From Pictodentalium vernedei (taxonomy: Eukaryota; Mollusca; Scaphopoda; Dentaliida; Dentaliidae): a stretch of 64,000 bases of DNA. Shown piece by piece: positions 59,564-64,000 of this stretch (position 1 is the stretch's first letter; the number at the start of each line of letters is the position of its first letter). The stretch is taken from positions 10,355,920 through 10,419,919 of the forward strand of contig CM062292.1 of assembly GCA_031216915.1 (NCBI GenBank), read 5' to 3'. Below the pieces are notes generated by a model. It did not search any database. It had not been told where the DNA came from and was given only the letters and a program-made list of their open reading frames with translations. A program made the position numbers and the translations under genes.

Positions 59564-59810
59564 TAACCCTTTACCCAACGCAGACGATACCAAAATTTAT
59601 CATTTTAAATATCATTTTTTTTTCAAATTTTTCGAACAATTTCAACAAATCCATATCATGTGACCGCTCGTTGGAACGAGCTCGACGAGCTCGTTTCAAC
59701 GAGGGGTTACATGATATGGTTTTGTTGAAATTGTTTGAAAATTTTTTTTTCAGCTGCTGAAGTTGCATAGTTCGCGGGCGAATGCGGCCGATTCGTTAGG
59801 TAAAGGGTTA
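59564..59810. mobile_element. MITE family D, 247 bp
   Basis: TAACCCTTTACCCAACG and CGTTAGGTAAAGGGTTA are inverted ends; TTAA survives on the right and is mutated on the left. The centre is a hairpin with arms CAATTTCAACAAATCCATAT and a core CTCGTTGGAACGAGCTCG. Confidence 0.8.
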
Positions 59811-60078
59811 AACAAAGATACGTATTCCTATGTTTCATGCACCATTTATGTCCTATCCATGAACAACGATATCGTCCGTTGAAAGTATAAAGGTGCCATT
59901 TAAATATATACAGAAAATCATTTGAAAAACTGTCAATGAGATCATTAGAACATCTTTTAAAATAATAACGCTTTAGTCTAACAACCTGTACTTTCTGTAA
60001 AATTCCTGATGAATATTAGGCGCTAAAAATTCTGTTTCTCAGATTATTCTGCGCCAAAAGAGTTAAAAAATATTGTAA

Positions 60079-60188
60079 GTTATTGTGGTGAATTGATGGT
60101 AACATGGTCTGACGTTTGCGGCTTGGTTGAACATAAGTCCCGAGACGCAAACCTCAGACCATGTCACCGACAATTCATCACAATAACG
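60079..60188. repeat. Foldback element H1, copy 2, intact
   Basis: Arms GTTATTGTGGTGAATTGATG ... CATGGTCTGACGTTTGCGG and CGCAAACCTCAGACCATG ... AATTCATCACAATAAC. Closely related to the split copy at 58594-59302. Confidence 0.85.
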
Positions 60189-60237
60189 TATATGCTCCAA
60201 TAAGACACTACCCATAGCAGAAAACCTATATTGTGAA

Positions 60238-60420
60238 ACACGAGAGCTTTATTTACTAAACATGTAATCGTTAAAAGTTGCCTTCTTCGAGGCAACTTTT
60301 AACGATCAAAGGTTTTGTAAATAAACCTTTCGTGTATCCACGACGGCAGTGGATAAATAATCAATAAACCAGATAAACTCATTCCATCTCAGTTCAAATC
60401 GCAAATCGGTTTGTAATTTA
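60238..60420. repeat. Repeat H2, copy 2, with hairpin
   Basis: 60238-60340 is a palindrome: ACACGAGAGCTTTATTTACT ... TCGTTAAAAGTTGCCT / AGGCAACTTTTAACGATC ... GTAAATAAACCTTTCGTGT. The following 80 bases match 59370-59460. Confidence 0.8.
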
Positions 60421-60870
60421 AACAACACTTCATCCGGAACACCGTCTACTGCACGAGTGAAAAATGAACCGGCTTGCCAGTCACTCCGTTGATAGCAATT
60501 ACGAAACGGGCGACGTCATTTCGAATATTTCGCGTGGTGACGTCAGACGGTAATATTTGCCAGTTGAACCGTAATCATATAATATACTAAGCGAGCTCTC
60601 GTCCAATCAAAGGAGGAGGATTTTAGTCTTATTGGATGGAACATCACTTCATTCGGAACATCGACTGTAGCACCACCGAAAAATCTATAAAAATGAAGAA
60701 TCCGTTTGCAAGTCTCGCCGTTGATGAAATAATTGCGAAATGTGTAATCTTATTTCAAATATTTCTCCTGGTGACGTAAACGGTAACATATGCTACTGGA
60801 GCCGAAAACGTAGAAAAAAGTAAAAAGCTCTCGTCCAATCAGAGGGCGATAATTTTCATCTTATTGAAAC
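60421..60870 (+). repeat. Two diverged ~220-bp direct repeats
   Basis: Shared blocks in order: ACTTCATCCGGAACA / ACTTCATTCGGAACA; CTCCGTTGAT / CGCCGTTGAT; GGTGACGTCAGACGGTAA / GGTGACGTAAACGGTAA; AGCTCTCGTCCAATCA in both; TAGTCTTATTGG / CATCTTATTGA. Old duplication with no coding potential. Confidence 0.75.
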
Positions 60871-61142
60871 ATTATCTAACGCGACACGATACCACAGGTC
60901 GTTTTGTAGCAGTAACAAAATGCCGCGGTGACAAAATTTCGCTATCGTCCATTTTTTTATAAGAAAAGGATGACAGGTCAAGGGAAATGGGTGAGGCAGG
61001 TGATTTGTTTTGGTTTTGTTTAATCTCTACGTAATAAGGCTAACTACAAAATTTCTATCTTCGCTTCAAAAGCAGACCTTTTGACCCAATGAGGATAATA
61101 AGGACCTTTTTGGCAAAGTTGAACATTTTTCAGTTGAGGTTA

Positions 61143-61281
61143 CAGTTAAAACTAGAAGTCCTGTCATTGGCGGAAACATTGCTTGTGTTTTTAGTCAGTA
61201 TATATAAAATTTGAAAGTTATAGTTCGGGTGATAATTCCATTCCGCGGGTGATTTAGTTACAATCCACTCTCCACGTACTG
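61143..61281 (+). mobile_element. Mosaic MITE: left end family C, right end family B
   Basis: It starts CAGTTAAAACTAGAAGTCCT, the family-C terminus, and ends GATTTAGTTACAATCCACTC with TCCACGTACTG, the family-B terminus. TA flanks both ends (61141-61142, 61282-61283). The two halves join in the common interior GGAAACATTGCTTGTG. The terminal repeats are therefore not inverted copies of each other. Confidence 0.8.
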
Positions 61282-61592
61282 TAGCACTGATACAATAACG
61301 AGCAATACATTTAGTCATTATTAAAATTATTAAAGTCATTTTCTGTCACCTGAACTTGAAAACCCCTGGATTTTGTTTTGTTTTGTCAAAATCGAAGTTT
61401 TCTAATTTCTCCTTATGCCCGGAGAAGCTCGTGTTTTGAAAACAAGCAAATCAGTGTTTATTTAAACATGTGACAATTTAGGTATTGCTAATTAAACACG
61501 CAAGAGACTTTTCATAACGCTTCAAGGTACAAACTTGATAAGGCATTTTAAAATTCTAGAAAACATAAACGACATATTTAAATTTCACAATT

Positions 61593-61670
61593 TTGTGGCA
61601 TTCTGTCGTGCTGTATTGTGGCATTCTGTCGTGCTGTATTGTGGCATTCTGTCGTGCTGTATTGTGGCAT
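61593..61670 (+). repeat. 23-bp tandem repeat, about 3.5 copies
   Basis: TGTGGCATTCTGTCGTGCTG plus TAT repeated head to tail, nearly identical; the last copy degenerates to GGCATCGCGTCG. Confidence 0.9.
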
Positions 61671-61785
61671 CGCGTCGCATGATGTAATGCGGCAAATTGC
61701 CATGAGAGTTAATATCAGAGGAAACTGTTTGTAGGATACTCACAAGGAAACTTCTCGTAATATTTCTCCGTCGGTGATAGTAGTA

Positions 61786-62502
61786 CAGTACAGTCGTCGT
61801 GAACTGGTCACTTTCCACGGGTGGGCAATATTTCCACGCACGCAGTATTATTAAATTCCAAACATTAACTATGCACTGCAAAAAATATAGGTTCTCTTTA
61901 GAACCAAAACTGGTTCTAATCTTGTCTCTGAGATGGAACCAGTTCTGTTTAAACAGTATTTATTTCAAATCAAATAAATTTACCAAGATTAGCATTAAAT
62001 TTTAACAGAATATTACATGAACTGAAGTAGATTCAGCAGTAAACTTGGAGCTTATTCAACACAGTCGCCAAACATTTTGAAACGAAGAAGATATGAACAG
62101 TTGGCATATCGAACCAACTGTTCATATCTCCTTTGCTTAATAATGATTTGAGACAACCTCGTATAAGCTCTAAACTTACGGCTGAAACCCCTTCAATTTA
62201 TGTTTAATTCTGTTAATATTTAATGTTAATCTTTATAAATTTATTTGATTTGAAATAAATACTGTTTAAACAGAACTGGTTCCATCTCAGGGACAAGATT
62301 AGAACCTGTTTTGGTTCTAAAGAGAACCTATATTTTTTGCAGTGTGGAATTGTCATCAAAATATAATTAATGAAGCGCCGGGTATAATCCGGTGCTTCAT
62401 AAATTAAAATTTTGCTGATAGTGATTTTTGTTACCTGGTAAACGCATGCGTGGAAACTACTGCCCACGTGTGGATTACGACCAATCCACGGCTATTGTAC
62501 TG
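61786..62502 (+). mobile_element. MITE family A carrying a nested insertion
   Basis: CAGTCGTCGTGAACTGGTCA and GGCTATTGTACTG ends with TA flanks (61784-61785, 62503-62504). Without the nested element (61874-62344) the length is about 246 bp, the normal family-A size, and the interrupted interior block is ACTATG...GGAATTGTCATCA where intact copies read TTATAGGAATAATCATCA. Confidence 0.88.
61874..62344. mobile_element. Nested palindromic transposon derivative, 471 bp
   Basis: Ends CACTGCAAAAAATATAGGTT and the complement, with inverted similarity for about 120 bp on each side (GAACCAAAACTGGTTCTAAT, GAACCAGTTCTGTTTAAACA). The centre is a hairpin, ATGAACAGTTGG / CCAACTGTTCAT. TG on both sides suggests a 2-bp duplication. 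CACTG ends resemble several cut-and-paste superfamilies; I leave the class open. Confidence 0.85.
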
Positions 62503-62504
62503 TA

Positions 62505-62905
62505 AGTGTCGTCAGCGTTTTTTGCAAAGCTCTCAGAGAGAGCTTTCACAGAATTATAATCACAATCAGATACTCATCACTTTCTAAAATGGTCATGAAA
62601 AACGACTTCCGATAAAGTTATCGCCCCTAGAATTAGTTGACGCACAAGGAAAGGCCAACTAAGAAACACTCTCCAATAATTTGTAATATAACAAATTTAT
62701 AATAACAAACTATTATTTGCGTTTGACTGAATATAAAATATTAGCAAGAAAAACGTTTACGTTTACTCTAGTACCCTCATTTTGTTTGAAAGCCCTGAGA
62801 GTGGCTTCTTGCACTCAACCAGTTAACGACCCTCTGCGTACTACCTTCTCCGTACTACCCAGTAGTCAATTGTTTTAAACCCCCCTCCCCCTCCGGTTGC
62901 TTTAG
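62505..62905. other. AT-rich stretch ending in a polypyrimidine tract
   Basis: No repeat is recognised. From 62880 the sequence becomes C/T-rich (CCCCCCTCCCCCTCCGG, TTGCTTTAG) and ends in the acceptor of the candidate exon. Confidence 0.5.
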
Positions 62906-63177
62906 TAGTTAACCGCATTCATAATCTGGATTCGCAATTGATACTTGACCGGTACCAGATATACCTAGTAACTCGGGCAGTACCGCCCGGGACGCCACTA
63001 CCAACCGGGGCCGCCGGTAACATTCGAATAGGTAGGTACACGTTGATTATCGGCCAATTGGACAGGGACCAGGGAGCGAATTTGAACGTGAGTGGGGCGT
63101 ATGAAATGTTAGTGAGACCCTTTCCCAGAAATGCTGTGAACATTGATGAACTGATAAGCGATCCGGGCGATTTTTAG
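62906..63177 (+). CDS. Candidate terminal exon of the secreted-protein gene
   Basis: After the acceptor TTGCTTTAG (62905) the frame VNRIHNLDSQLILDRYQIYL, then VTRAVPPGTPLPTG, IGRYTLIIGQLDRD, NVSGAYEMLVRPFPR and NIDELISDPGDF runs to TAG 63177, about 89 residues. The exon needs one base from upstream (phase 1), which the donor at 54601 supplies. The predicted mature protein of about 90 residues has no cysteine, so a disulfide-rich peptide is unlikely. I do not recognise the fold. TAGTAG at the acceptor would allow two splice points one codon apart. There is no canonical AATAAA soon after the stop; AATAAG at 63242 is a weak alternative. Confidence 0.5.
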
Positions 63178-63456
63178 TGAACTGTCAATACCATCGTGGT
63201 GCCAGTAATTCACTAATTCCGTTAACTCGTCTGGATCGTACAATAAGCCTGTGTGATCTGTCGCGGTGTTGAGAGTACTCGAACATTCGAATAGTATAAC
63301 ACAAGCCACCCTTACATTTCAGTATTGGCAAACGAAATATGAACGTGCTGCATTGTAAGCTGAGGAATGTGTGCAGTAATCTTAATTTGTACAAATCTGC
63401 AAACTGTATTGCTAATTCATCTCATTGATCTTGTGGGATTGATATTTATTTATTTA
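63178..63456. other. 3' flank of the candidate exon
   Basis: Possible 3' untranslated region; no gene or repeat is recognised before the MITE at 63457. Confidence 0.4.
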
Positions 63457-63713
63457 CAGTACGTGGGGAGTGTATTATCACTAAATCACCCGCAGAGTGG
63501 AGATTCCACCCAAGCAATAATTGCAAATTTGTTGCAAAGCCTCACCAGCACAAGCAACGTTTCAGCCAATGGACCTCCGGGTTAAACCCGGAGGTCCATT
63601 GGCTGAAACATTGCTTGTGTTTTTTGTCGATATGTACAAAATTTGAAAGTTATAGCTCGGGTGATAACTCCACTCCTCGGGTGATTTAGTTACAATCCAC
63701 TCTCCACGTACTG
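63457..63713 (-). mobile_element. MITE family B, full-length 257 bp
   Basis: Inverted ends CAGTACGTGG ... CCACGTACTG with TA on both sides. The central hairpin AATGGACCTCCGGGTT / AACCCGGAGGTCCATT is perfect, better kept than in the copy at 2381-2637. The blocks lie in the opposite order to that copy. Confidence 0.92.
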
Positions 63714-63715
63714 TA

Positions 63716-64000
63716 TTTATTTATTTATTTATTTACTGGGGTTTAACGACTCTTTCGACAGCCAGGGTCACCTCGTGACGGGCAGTTTTACAGGTGGAGA
63801 ACCATCGAGCAACGGCGAGCAACTTTCAGACTCCAGAGCGTACTATCTCCACACAGGCAGGGTTACCATTGGTTGACGACAAGTGCACCATCACAATGAA
63901 GTACGCCCCAGTACACAGCGCCACCGAATCCCCACATGGGCAATCGGAATGAAGTGCACTGCCCAAGGACACAACGCAGTTACGCCTGGCGGGGAGCAAA
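63716..64000 (-). mobile_element. tRNA-derived SINE, minus strand, cut by the window end
   Basis: Reading the minus strand: the tail is AAATAAATAAATAAATA, and the body has GGTGACCCTGGCTGTCGAAA, GATGGTGCACTTGTCGTCAA and GTTGTGTCCTTGGGCAGTGC. The head with the tRNA boxes lies beyond 64000. Its tail directly touches the TA next to the family-B MITE. Confidence 0.88.

Noticed and set aside
59571-59768. Minus-strand 65-codon frame.
   Set aside because: It lies entirely in the family-D MITE hairpin and A/T tracts.

Overview
The window is eukaryotic and non-coding-rich. It carries spliced, broken transposon genes, tRNA-headed SINEs with AT-rich tails, a CR1/L2-type LINE scrap, a Crypton-like tyrosine recombinase, a Tc1 element, a hAT-type deletion element, many TA- or TTAA-targeted MITEs and about 34 kb of tandem repeats. 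The mixture fits a marine invertebrate (a mollusc or another lophotrochozoan would fit), but no host gene here is diagnostic, so the taxon stays open.

Layout. 1-4.7 kb: hairpin repeats, a TA-flanked MITE and a LINE 3' fragment. 4.7-10.2 kb: a Crypton-like recombinase pseudogene with a recognisable intron, split by a 3.56-kb element whose minus-strand gene encodes an XPG/FEN1-like nuclease with a C-terminal Tesmin/TSO1-like CXC cluster. This is a transposon inside a transposon, and removing the inner one keeps the outer reading frame. 10.7-14.2 kb: a 71-bp array, then a cassette of a 45-bp array plus a 44-bp array, present twice. 15.2-43.6 kb: one 34/35-bp satellite of roughly 800 units with kilobase-scale higher-order duplications, including a nearly identical 3,088-bp tandem pair. 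43.7-44.7 kb: an unrelated 32/34-bp array.

44.7-54 kb: foldback elements, a decayed Tc1 transposon (47.0-48.5 kb), a 603-bp hAT-like element with a perfect 8-bp target duplication, a coding-like 216-bp duplication, and a compact promoter-like region at 52.27-52.51 kb (NRF1, CRE, CACGTG, YY1 and ETS motifs) next to a divergent 67-codon membrane-protein ORF. 54.4-63.2 kb: the best candidate host gene, a TATA box, a signal-peptide exon with a phase-1 donor at 54.60 kb and a phase-compatible exon at 62.91 kb behind a strong acceptor. The interval between is filled with MITEs, SINEs and nested insertions. The window ends in a MITE and a truncated SINE.

Most short ORFs in the tandem arrays are by-products of the repeat unit, not genes. 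The most useful items for follow-up are the XPG/CXC element and its insertion history, the two-state CCAAT satellite and its recent 3,088-bp duplication, the promoter at 52.4 kb, the candidate two-exon secreted protein, and the mosaic MITEs that share one conserved hairpin core.
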